From positions 174,937 through 238,936 of the forward strand of contig RHPI01000671.1 of the NCBI GenBank assembly GCA_009103225.1: a stretch of DNA of 64,000 nucleotides, in the 5' to 3' direction. A model generated the notes under the pieces. That model was not told where the DNA came from and made no database searches. It was given only the letters and a program-made list of their open reading frames with translations. The translations under genes and the position numbers were made by a program. Below are positions 35,901-46,329 of the stretch, in pieces (the stretch's first letter is position 1; each line of letters begins with the position of its first letter). This stretch comes from Chlorokybus atmophyticus (Eukaryota; Streptophyta; Chlorokybophyceae; Chlorokybales; Chlorokybaceae).

Positions 35901-36483
35901 GCGTTGCTGCCCGCCTTAATGGTCGCAACTTGGCGAATAGTTCCAACATGCAGGAAGTACATGTGACATGCCCGTGTTGTGCAGAATTCATGGGACACTG
36001 AGAAGTATGAGATTGATCCCGAGCAAATCACCGCCTTTGTGCCCGCCAAACTGAAGCAGCGCAAAGTGCGGCTGTTTCTCAGGAGGGTGAACAACGAAAC
36101 GGTGCGCAATGCATGTAGACTTCGTTTTCTGTGCAGCATCGAACCCAAGCACCATAGCATGCACACATGTTTGGGCTCACCTGTATGCTTCGCGCTGTGT
36201 GTGAAGCTGTACTGGCATGTAGATGCATGTTGTGTGTTGTGTCGCTGAGATAGATTGCCACACGTGGCTTGGTGTTGTTCAGCTTCTAAGTGGTGTGTTA
36301 TATGTTATGCAGATCAAAGTGGCAGATGAAGCTTTTAGGGAGTACCAACGCAAGGAGCTAGGTAAAGTGGTAGAGGCGCACTCAACACCAATGAGGCTTG
36401 CAAATGGCAACGGCAGCCTGGTCGATGCATCCACTAAAAGACGCCGCATCGATTTCCACGAACGCAGGGAGGACGCACTCTGA
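32937..36483 (+). CDS. SAMHD1/VEN4-type HD-domain dNTP triphosphohydrolase
   Basis: Sixteen exons: 32937..33080, 33378..33597, 33692..33779, 33856..33946, 34071..34112, 34226..34296, 34386..34448, 34665..34720, 34811..34884, 34963..35055, 35147..35251, 35473..35541, 35676..35764, 35877..35892, 35985..36101, 36313..36483; 502 aa. The family hydrolyses dNTPs to deoxynucleosides and triphosphate, limiting the cellular dNTP pool; plants have it as VEN4. Metal-site motifs are intact: [10 protein letters not shown] (His85), [12 protein letters not shown] (His125-Asp126, His129) and [23 protein letters not shown] precedes them. The C-terminal region has [18 protein letters not shown] basic KRRRIDF near the end could be a nuclear signal. 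There is no N-terminal SAM domain. Exon 14 is only 16 nt. The start is the first ATG before the conserved [10 protein letters not shown] stretch. Confidence 0.93.
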
Positions 36484-36906
36484 CTGTAGGCTCTCAAACA
36501 ACCGACATCATATAGCACCTAATAGATGCAGCGGTTCGTGTTTTCAGTCACCTGTGTTTACAATGTAGTTGCACTGGCGGCTGTCATGAAGTATATGTTT
36601 GCTATGAGATGGCTGCGGAGTGCACCTCTCAGCGCAACATGCTTGTTCCCGTCGCTGGATAGCCACCGCCACAGACTTGGTGGCGTCTAGAGACGCTGCA
36701 GACAAATGATCTGGTACTGTGGCACTGTAACTGCGGCAACTCTGCACACAGTTATGCCGACACTGGTGAGGCCAAATGACAGCTGCCATGAATCATTCAT
36801 AATGAATGCCATAGTAACGACACCATTATTTGTGTTGAGATGCAACGCATTTCCCATCGTCGACATGAAGCTGCACTGCAACGGGTCCTATTGCAGCAGT
36901 TGTGCC

Positions 36907-36964
<58 letters not shown>

Positions 36965-36965
36965 N

Positions 36966-37045
<80 letters not shown>

Positions 37046-38181
37046 GGCTGTGTGGCAAATGATGATATTGACACTTGCTGTGATGCATGTTACAGTCGTC
37101 GGGGATAGGGTGTAGTGGTAGTATTAGAAGTAGTGAGGTTGTTGGTAGACTCAAGTGTGGTTAGTTCGGTTATTACAGTCTATGCTGTTGCATGCTGTGT
37201 GTAGTATGCTCTGCTGCGCAGGTGGTGCTAACGTCGTACCCTGCCATGGTAGCTAGGGCCTTATTAGTCTAGCTACTTGCGTCGATCGTGTTCTAGCTTC
37301 CTTGATTGTAGTCCGTGTTCTGTATAGCTAGCTGTGCTGTGCTCTGTCCCCCCCCCCCCCTTCCGTCTTTGCTGTGATAATGCCACCGCGCTTGCTTGTG
37401 TGCTTTGAGACTTCTGTTTGCACACGCATTTACACTCCGCCTCTTAAGCTTTATGCTATATGCTATCTATGCATGTGCGCATTGCACTTCGCATCTTATG
37501 TTCACATGCGCACAAGGCAAGCACCTTGCAGAGCAAAACAAAAAGCAATAACTTTGTAGTGTTTTCCATTGCAATAATGCTTTTTACGACAAAATTCAAG
37601 AACACTGGCTCTCAGCCACCATGACTTGAACTGCACTACCCTTAAGCAACCGCAGCCATGGGCATGTCGATATGTCATGCTAGCTGTTGTGCCATAGCAG
37701 AATCGCAATGATGGCACGATGGTGCATTGCATTGTTTGAATGAAATGGAGCACCCGGTGTTACACATTTTATGATGACTTGTTGTCTTTATATAATTGCT
37801 TTTGGCTTACCTATTACTTATATGGGTTGTAATCCAGCAATGACTTATAATTAACAGTAGCATAGTGAGTATTAGAGTAGTTTGGCATAGTCTGTATGCA
37901 GCTGTATGAGAAAGTCGACCAAAGTTATATATTTTTAAATGTTTAACATTGCCATAGCGAGTATTAGAGGAGTGTGGCATAGTCTGTATGCATCTTTTGT
38001 GAGAAATACGACAAGTTTACCCAGTTTTCAAGTCAAGCTGATAAGCTACATCACAGCATGGGGCTTGAAAGTGTTGAGCGGGTGGTGCATGTGGGGCGGT
38101 GTTGTGCTCTTTGGTTGGTGAGTTGAGTTGGCATGGAGCGGTTTGTTGGAAAGGGTGATGGTGGTCCCCTTGGAAGGGGTG
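36484..38181. other. Spacer with simple repeats, no gene
   Basis: Apart from the CT tract listed separately there is a C-run at about 37348..37359 and a short repeated phrase (GCGAGTATTAGAG...GTGTGGCATAGTCTGTATGCA-like) at about 37866..37900 and 37956..37990. No coding sequence was recognised. Confidence 0.5.
36911..37042. repeat. (CT)n microsatellite interrupted by N
   Basis: About 130 bases of pure CT with an N at 36965 where the phase may change. The true length is probably not resolved. Confidence 0.95.
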
Positions 38182-38376
38182 GGCTGCGCCCTCCTCTGCT
38201 GCAGTGCAATGCTGAGGCGACGCTGGGAGCCTCGGGTGAGCAAGCCCACCCATACGAGACCCCCACCCAAACAAATTAGTTTAATATCATTGTGACCCGA
38301 TGGGCCACGTATCAGATATTAAGCTGATAAGAACAGATACTACACTTGATCTTAGCCAAAAGGCCGAGAAAGGTAT
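38182..38376 (-). ncRNA. U2 spliceosomal snRNA
   Basis: The minus strand from 38376 reads ATACCTTTCTCGGCCTTTTG, the green-plant form of the U2 5' end. It continues with the invariant branch-site recognition segment GTGTAGTATCTGTTCTTATC. Stem-loop IIa follows as ATATCTGATACGTGGCC. The Sm-like site is ACTAATTTGTTTGG (38267..38280). A stem III with the plant-style loop GGCTTGCTC and a terminal stem IV of Pol II U2 genes come next. The 3' end is estimated at the base of stem IV, giving about 195 nt, like plant U2. U2 pairs with the intron branch point. I could not confirm the upstream promoter elements. Confidence 0.95.
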
Positions 38377-38381
38377 ACCTC

Positions 38382-41300
38382 AACACCGGAAACTGTCAGA
38401 TAATGTACCCCCGGCGGATTGCTTGCGAACGTGCATAGACTGCTGGGGCCCGCATCGGATGAACATTGTGCGACATAACGTGATCGGACGGTGCACGTCT
38501 GATGAGCAGGCAGAGGTATCGGCACATCATGCCGCATAGCACACGGCGGCGGCGGCGGAGGTGCCGTGTTAGCGTAGGGTGTACAGGGAGGCGTCTCTTC
38601 GAAGCGTGATGGTAAGCCTAGAAGGGTAAGATCAGCTTGAGGGTAAGCTTAGCTGTTGGGCGCAACCACAACCGGATTGCTGCATGCGGATGGTCACCTC
38701 GCAATGCCAGCGTGCAGCAGAGTGCCGTCATGCACGTGTCAAAATGAACAGCCTGCAGCACATGAACATATCGCAGAGTGCCCACGCAGAGCTCACACAC
38801 GCACGCACAGTAACATTCACGCACACCCACGCAAACGTGGAGCAGAGCAGAAACACACATGCACCAGTCAGAGCGCAGAAAAGATACACGCCTTCCTTAC
38901 GCACGCACACGTAGTATACACCAACGCACGGCAGCATGCAGTACACCGCACACACCTTAACTCCGATTAACTACTTCATATCTGATCTGTTCAACTAGGC
39001 TTGATGGGGGCTGTAGGTCGCTGCTGTTGTAATGTCTCACGACTGCCTGCCTGCATACTGTTGCTGCTGCTGCTTAATGCATAGCACATAGTCAGCCCTC
39101 CCCTTTGACCAGCATGTACCGGCTTTAACCAGCGCGAGCTTGGCGCAAACCACCGCTGCTACAATATGATCGTAAACAAACGTTGCCAAACGGACTTCAC
39201 GAGCTGAAAATTCAAGTAGTCTATGTATTGCTTTATTTGTGGTTTGAATTTCTAAAGGATGAGTAGGTTAGGTACTGCGCTCGCGCCTTAACGAATAGAT
39301 TGTCACTATACGAAGCTTAGCGTTGTAACTTTAGATGTACGGAGGTGGTTTCAAGCTGAATAAGACTTATCATGAAAAACAAGTGTGCACTTGCGGCTTG
39401 ATGGCTGTTGCTGGCATGATGTTTGAAATTTATTCAATTATGTCACTTGGTTTACAAGTACAACGGAAAGGCTCAAAATGCCAGCAGAAGTAACACAGTT
39501 AATAAGCTGAAGATATGCAATGATAACACATAGCTGCAATCAACTGCAAGCAGCGCGTCCTACGGTGGAGGCAAACATGGCAATGGCTGAAGCGGCCTAG
39601 ATGCAATTTGCTGTGTAGTTGTTGTGGTTGTTGTGGTGTGGTGTAGGCATGGACGCCGTGTATGTCTGCTTGCTGTATTGTCTAATATACCAAGTGTTTG
39701 ATGCCTGTACACACCCATCTGCTGCTGCTTAAGGGTCTGGTTCAGGCTAGTTGTGTTGAGTTGTAGTAAGATGTGCATAACTCTGCCTTGGCCCCCATGT
39801 AACCACATGACAACTTGCTTGCCATTGCTCTACTGCCACCTACTTCGGGGTTTGCCACATGCAACCATTGTGTGTTATATACGACAACACACTTCGTGTG
39901 TGTATATGCTATAAGTCAATTGTATGGCCGACACAACCCGCCCCTGTATTACTTGCTTCCATTGCTGGATGAGCTATGCGTGTGCCGAGTGTTTGCGGGT
40001 GATTTGCATGTCACATACTTGGATAGCTCATACACACCAACGACTTTAACAACCATGGCAAGTGATGACATCAGTTGCTGCCAGCTGTGATGCTAGCCGC
40101 TGTTGTTAATTGAATTTGTGCTTGCTTGCCCCTCCCCTCCCGTGCCCGCACTTCCCTAGCATACCCCCTGAGTCACCGCGGTCAGACACCATGCGTTACC
40201 ACGGAGGCGGGCACGGCGCTGTTAAAAGATTGCGTCGGCGTTGTAAATGCTATGCATGTGCTTTTTATAATAATGTCAGCCTATGAATTGAGGCATAGAA
40301 GCGAAAGGCATGCATGCGGACCGCACACACGTGCGAGTGTACGACAATGTGGAGTAAAATTGCTCATGCATAGGGTATGAGTCATATTGCAAACATGCAG
40401 TGTGTGCACACATGACCAATGTGTGCAAGGCATTGACGGCATTTTTAGAATAGTTTGAAAATTTATGTACACTAGCGAGTGATATGCATGTGCTAATATA
40501 GTGTTTGCATTTATGTGTTGTTTGGTAGGGAGTGACTAGCACGCTGCGACACCGACACAGCAACTGCCTGATTAGCGTGATGTCATCCTGAATATGCATG
40601 TGAAACCCTAACGATTAAGCGGCTGCCGAGTGATGGCAGTGCGTTGTGAGTGAGCTGGCGGCGGCAAGGGGGAGAGAGGGGGGAGTTCGTTGACTCTGCT
40701 GCTGTCGTGGACGCTGCAAGGCTGACCGCTAACCACAGCCGTGCTGCAGGTGACTGCGCATGTATGCATGCTTGCATGGCTTACCGGGTGTTAGCAGTAG
40801 TCAGTAGAGTAGGTAGAGTAGCCCGGTGGTGAGCTACGTGGTAGTGTGAATTGTGAGTGGTATGATTGTGGGATGGTGATAATCGCTGTGCATGAGCATA
40901 TGCCGCGTGCATGGTATGTACTTTTGTAATAACATACTACACACAATAACACTCCTTGCCAACGTGGCTAATCCGCTGAAGTTGGAACCCCAGGCACCTT
41001 AGCTTTGTGCACATAGCCTGCAAGCACCGTTTTCCGCATGGTTCACACTATCGCTTCTATTAGCTGTTGCTCGACAATTACCATTCACATGGTGTCCGGC
41101 TGATTGCCCCGAACGAGTGACGCGCTGCTGTGAAACATGCAACGCATCACTCAATTCTTCTAGCCAATCATTTGATACTGGTCGAGTTCCAAATGCTCTT
41201 ATTGGGCGCAATGCGTCGGTAATGCTTGAGAGTAGCGATTGCAGATGTTACATAGTTGAACTTGCAAACTGTGGCAACAAGGGTGTGCAAAATTTACCGT

Positions 41301-41775
41301 CAGAAACTGACACCCAAACACACCTCTATGATCACAGCATACAACGTTGAATAACCGCCAAACTCGCCTCCAATAAGACACACAGCAAAGTGCCTATGGC
41401 AGCACATCAACCTTCTTGATCGACGTTCTTCATCTGCGGAGGGCATGCAAAATCTCCTGCAAACAGGATCGCATATACAAAGCTCCACCTGGCCACCATG
41501 AAGGCATCCTGTTGTCTTGACCTGCCAACACGAATGCAGTGCCGTGTCCTGTCAACTGCTAACAACCAGACACAAAACACAACCTGGGCAAGACATGCTC
41601 GAGAGAAGCCACAGATGCCAACCCATGAACCTGCAACCTGCGCTACAGCTCGACAACTACGTCAGAGGTAACTGCCAGAACCCCACATGCTGCCCACACC
41701 ACTCCAATAACATCCCAACCATAACACGTAACAGGCACAAGCAACAAGCTCCACCTGCTCAAGACAGCGTGTCGT
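38382..41775. other. Spacer, no gene recognised
   Basis: It includes short CA-rich and CTG-rich stretches and the right end of a family A MITE (listed separately). The short frames on both strands have no family. Confidence 0.5.
40560..40830 (-). mobile_element. MITE-like repeat, family A, copy 2 (partial)
   Basis: It ends in GTAGCCCGGTGGT (40818..40830), identical to the terminus of the complete copy at 49020..49578. Inside are the family's purine-rich GGGGGAGAGAGGGGGGAG block and GGCAGTGCGTTG. The left end is not found, so it is truncated or diverged. Confidence 0.55.
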
Positions 41776-43094
41776 CTAGTGGCCAGTGGGCTGTCCTGGA
41801 GGGGGAGGTCCTGGTGGAGGAGGCGGGGCACCTGGAGCAGCACCTGGAGCCGCAGGAGGTGGTAGGCCACCTTGAGCAGGAGCCTGCGCCACTGCTTCTC
41901 GTTCTCGGTTCCACTGCTCGATCTTCCTACGCCTTTCCTCACTGCCAGCACGGTCATGGCGATCGCGGCCACCATGACCATCACGCTCGCGCTCCCGACC
42001 GCGCCCTTCCCTCTCTCTGTCTCTGTCTCGGGGGCCGCCGCGATGGACCGGGCTTCGGCTGCGCTCGCGGCGAACCCTGTGCGCGTCTCTGTCTCTGTCA
42101 TCGCGCCCTCTACGCGGCGGCGGACTGCGGCTGCGCGCCACAGGCTTCTCAGGGCTGGGACTCCGGCTTTGGCTGCCATCCTTGCGATACCGCCCAAACA
42201 GTTTCTTGCGCAATTCACGGCTGATCCGCTTCAGATGCATGAAGTTGCAGTAACCGCCGCGATGGCATGTGTTCTCCTCGTACTGGCGGCATGTGGCCTC
42301 GCGAAAGTCTGTCACAGGCGAGAAGTCCACGATGATGGGGCGACCAGCATAAAACCTTCCTGTTAGCGCTTGTAGCGCTGCTCCTGCGGCCTCCTCCTCT
42401 CTAAACTTCACGTACACATTGCCCACCATGTGGTCTGCAAGGTTGTCACATACATTCAAGTTTTCAATCTCGCCAAATCTGCTGAGCTCCTCAAAGATAT
42501 CCTCATAAAAGTCCTCAAAATGCTCTTGCACCTGGGCACAATAGCAACGTGCTGTTAGCTGTACAGTTGTAGGTGAACATTGCGAAATGTAACCACACGA
42601 AGCACAACTGCAGAGGGTGTGCATAAGCTTACCTTTTTCATGTCCACCTGCTGTACAGGGTTTCCAGTTGCGTCAAAGCCCTGCTGCACTCCCGCGTCCA
42701 AGCTCTGGTACAAATTGGCGAGCAGCACCGTCTGGCTCATCGTGGGCTTGTTGTGAATGCGGGAGCACCGATCTCCATGACGACAAGCACCCATCTTGAA
42801 ATAAAAAGGACAGTTGACACGGTCCTTTTCCGTCCCTGCGAAGCGCAACAGTCAGCAAGCATACACAACATTGTTGATGGACGAACTAGGGTTGGAGTAG
42901 AGCTGCACATAGCACAGGCGACCGCACAAACTGCAACGCTCCGGATGCTTGCTCCCTGACGCACATCGCAACCATGCAGAGACACAGGCTGCTACTACAA
43001 GCATTTCTCAACCCCTTTCAACCCAAGCGCAAGCTTCGCATGCAACACAAGGAGCACTTCGCTTACCGAAAATAGACGCCAAATGTTCCGCCAT
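41776..43094 (-). CDS. U2AF35: U2AF small subunit (U2AF35/U2AF1)
   Basis: Three exons: 43067..43094, 42633..42835, 41776..42531; 987 nt, 328 aa, phases consistent. U2AF35 reads the 3' splice-site AG and, with U2AF65, recruits U2 snRNP. The start [20 protein letters not shown] is the family's invariant opening. CCCH finger 1 is [20 protein letters not shown] (about 18-37). The UHM follows, with [20 protein letters not shown] and [13 protein letters not shown]. Finger 2 contains [19 protein letters not shown]. The tail is an RS/RD/RE-rich domain and then a Gly/Pro-rich end, about as long as plant forms or slightly longer. Splice sites are canonical. The gene lies about 3.4 kb from the U2 snRNA gene, on the same strand. 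Confidence 0.97.
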
Positions 43095-43340
43095 GGTTAC
43101 AGGCCTCTTGCAGACAAATTTTTAAGGAAAATTTCACAAAAAGCGTCAAGGTGCGCCCGCAGCGCCCACGGCCAACACCTCCAACCGGCTCCGCAACGCC
43201 GCCGCCGCCGTCCCAGCGGGCTAGGGTTTGGCTGATACGGAAGTTGAACTGCTAGGAATCTGCTAGGGAACGAACATGCCGGAAGCTCCAGCACGTTCGC
43301 TAACGTTGGTGGTAATTTTCATGAAGCTTCGTGGTCCGTT

Positions 43341-43866
43341 ACCGTATTTACCCCATAAGAGTTCCCCCCTCTTTATACAGTTCCCTCCTTGATTAAGCAG
43401 GGGCGAACTCTATACCGGGGGGAACATTATTCCAGCAGCGGAACTGTATCGTCTAGCAGGCGGCTGCCGATACTGTCGTTAAAAACGTGAATACTGTGCC
43501 GTATCTGATTACGGCAGATACCGGCGGCCGAGACTGTAGATTCCCGCGACAACCACGGGCCAGACTGCAAAGTGCCGCCGATTGCATCATGTACATGCAT
43601 CATGTACATATATATATACCGCTATATGATACATTTATTACTTATAACATATTCACTATTTTACATTACACTGTTATATATATACTATACACTATGTATA
43701 CACCCATACATACACTCTTTAATAGTATATATCATGTATACATATATACTGTTCCCTCCAAAGGGAACATGAAAAGGGGGGGAAACTCCATCATGCAATA
43801 ATTCCCCCCGTGTTTTAACGAGGGGGAACTGTATAAAGGGGGGAATTCTAATGGGTTAAATACGGT
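43341..43866. mobile_element. Inverted-repeat element (MITE-like, family B), copy 1
   Basis: The left end ACCGTATTTACCCCATAAGA (43341..) and the right end (reverse complement of 43820..43866) match over about 45 bases with few differences; both continue through a C-run and CTTTATACAGTTCCC. The interior is an AT-rich TATA/CATA tract (43580..43745) flanked by further inverted GTTCCC words. No coding capacity and no clear target duplication. Confidence 0.65.
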
Positions 43867-43883
43867 GAATGATACAAGTGCGC

Positions 43884-44480
43884 ACCCGTATTTACCCGTA
43901 TAGAAGCCCCTCCNNNNNNNNNNNNNNNNNNNNNNNNNNNNNNNNNNNNNNNNNNNNNNNNNNNNNNNNNNNNNNNNNNNNNNNNNNNNNNNNNNNNNNN
44001 NNNNNNNNNNNNNNNNNNNNNNNNNNNNNNNNNNNNNNNNNNNNNNNNNNNNNNNNNNNNNNNNNNNNNNNNNNNNNNNNNNNNNNNNNNNNNNNNNNNN
44101 NNNNNNNNNNNNNNNNNNNNNNNNNNNNNNNNNNNNNNNNNNNNNNNNNNNNNNNNNNNNNNNNNNNNNNNNNNNNNNNNNNNNNNNNNNNNNNNNNNNN
44201 NNNNNNNNNNNNNNNNNNNNNNNNNNNNNNNNNNNNNNNNNNNNNNNNNNNNNNNNNNNNNNNNNNNNNNNNNNNNNNNNNNNNNNNNNNNGGGAAGGGC
44301 GGTGTGGTGGCGGAGAAGAGCCCCCCCCCCGACAAGAACCGCTGGCAAAAAAGGGTGGAGGGCTTGTGTAATAAATCCCATTTGCGGGCAAATATAGGCT
44401 CTACAAGCCCTCCTCCCGACACAAAAGGGTAGGAGGCTTATATAATAAACAAGGGCTTCTCCAAGTAAATACAGTGGGTA
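43884..44480. mobile_element. Inverted-repeat element (MITE-like, family B), copy 2, interrupted by gap
   Basis: The left end CCCGTATTTACCCGTATAGA with AGCCCC and the right end (44451..44480 reversed: CCACTGTATTTACTTGGAGA with AGCCC) are related to each other and to the neighbouring element. The middle is lost in an N run. The remaining right part repeats AGGCTT(A/G)T(A/G)TAATAAA twice. Confidence 0.5.
43914..44291. other. Assembly gap (378 N)
   Basis: A run of N between the two ends of the inverted-repeat element. The 29 bases just right of the gap (44292..44320) are the same as 50469..50497 in a family A repeat, and a C10 run follows. The join may therefore be a repeat-driven misassembly. 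Confidence 0.95.
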
Positions 44481-46329
44481 AGACATGAGGTATTAATAGA
44501 GTGCAGTGTCACAATTGTGCTACTACTCGTATTGAGTTCTTTGTTGCAGCCCACTTACATTTTTGCAGCTTTCGTAATATCTTTCAATCGTCAAATAGGT
44601 TTATTTATCACATTAAATATAAAACCATAAATGATGCAGCAAAACGTGTTCTGACAAAATGTTTATATAGTCATTGTTGCATTACATAATGTACTTAACA
44701 ATAACAAAATAATTAGTACGTGATTATGTATTATGGTATAATACATTATGATAGGTAACTTAACAATATGATACATCATGAGTAATATCATACCGATATT
44801 GTAACTGTTTAATATATTGTCACCTTGTAAAATAATAAATTTTAGGTCAAGTACATACAACCTGCGACTTATTTTTCTTATAAAAAGCGTACAATTGCAA
44901 TGTACTCGCCTGTTTGTTTATGATTATTGTGTCACCAATATTAATAAATGTCAAATGCTTTCACGACGTTACCTTTAATAAAATGGGAGACCCATTGCAC
45001 GCACCGAAAGTTTGCGTCTTGTTCCCACTATATAGGTTGTGCAACATCTAGCGAGCTCCATGCACTTAAAACATGCATATCAACCACGGGTCAATTGGCA
45101 TGTAGACGCGTGGTAGAATTGTCCGCCATGTAGAGGCTGTCGAGGTGTGCATGCCTGTAGATGTGCTTCTACAATGGCGCATGCAATGCGTTTGTTCTTT
45201 CGGCTTTGTTGTCATCGGTTGTTTTGAAGAAGCGAGGTTTTCAAGTCATCAATGCACGCACCGCCAACGAGCTCCTGCCTGACAACAGGCACCCTTGCGC
45301 CATCATGCATGCTGTCAATCACTGAGGGCGCACTCACACGCGCGCATGCACGACTCACTCGCAGCGTCGGCGGTGGTGGTAAGCATAGCGGCGGGGCCGT
45401 CAGAGTAGCGGATGGCATACGCGCAGACCATCCGATCAGCACCGTGCGCTGAGAGCTCTCAGCGCACAGTGCTTGAAGCAGCTGCGTATGACATGAACAC
45501 ACTGGCCTGCTTGTGCAATGCACTGTATGCTCCTACTGTATGCTCCTATTTCTGCTTGGTGCATGCTATGTAGTGACTACACAGTGCATCCATGCGTTGC
45601 TCCAGCCAATGATCTTGTCAATGCGCCGTCAGCGCAGCTCGACTGGGATTTGCGGGCGGCGGGGCGTGGTGGCGCGGTGGGGAGTCTGGCCTGGGACAGG
45701 CTCTGCTGTGTACGCTGTCTCCGGCCTGGTCACCAGGCAGGACGGTCCTGTGTGCATGAGTGTGTGGAAGTCGCCAGCTTGCAGGAGGGACGGGTTGTCG
45801 CAGGAGCAGACGTAAGCAGTAGTCTACAGAAGCAGCGCGGTCGTCGCCGCCAAGCGGCTGATTTGGTCGCCCGGTTGCGACTGAGGTAAGTTGTGACGAC
45901 CACCAGGCCAGTATGACCGTCTGCATGTGTGCTGTTAGCAAGCGTAGAGCTTAAGCAATTGTCTTCAGTCAGAGTGTTATTCAACCCCCTTGATATGATT
46001 GCGAGCTGTCAAGTGCGTTGCTTAGGATGTGACACGCTTGGCAGTGATAGCTTCACAGTGGTTGTCAATCCCAACGTGACACAGCTTTCTCTTGGACACG
46101 CACGTTCAAGGTTAGCTTAAAGGTTACAAATAGGCAAGTATCTTTGTAGAGGCTGCTGTGGCTAGGGGTGCGTTGGGAAGGTGATTTCAACTCTGCTGAG
46201 CTGTGCCAACGTGTGCAGTTGATACTCAAGCGTGGTTCCTCTTAGTTTCCAATAAAGCTGAAGACACGTTGAGGCGGGCTTGTGGTCGCCGTGTGCTGGT
46301 TTGGCTCTTCCAGCGGCGAAGCAGCGGAG
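44481..46329. other. Spacer, no gene recognised
   Basis: The first 700 bases are AT-rich with no open frames of interest. From about 45230 it is GC-rich with overlapping frames in several phases and no family. CCAATAAAGC at 46249..46258 precedes the glycosyltransferase gene. Confidence 0.5.

Noticed and set aside
36797-37154. Frames of alternating Glu-Arg or Leu-Ser
   Set aside because: Pure translation of the CT microsatellite.
41517-42366. Long plus-strand frames over the U2AF35 last exon
   Set aside because: They are antisense to a strongly conserved RS-domain exon. Repetitive Arg codons keep the opposite strand open.
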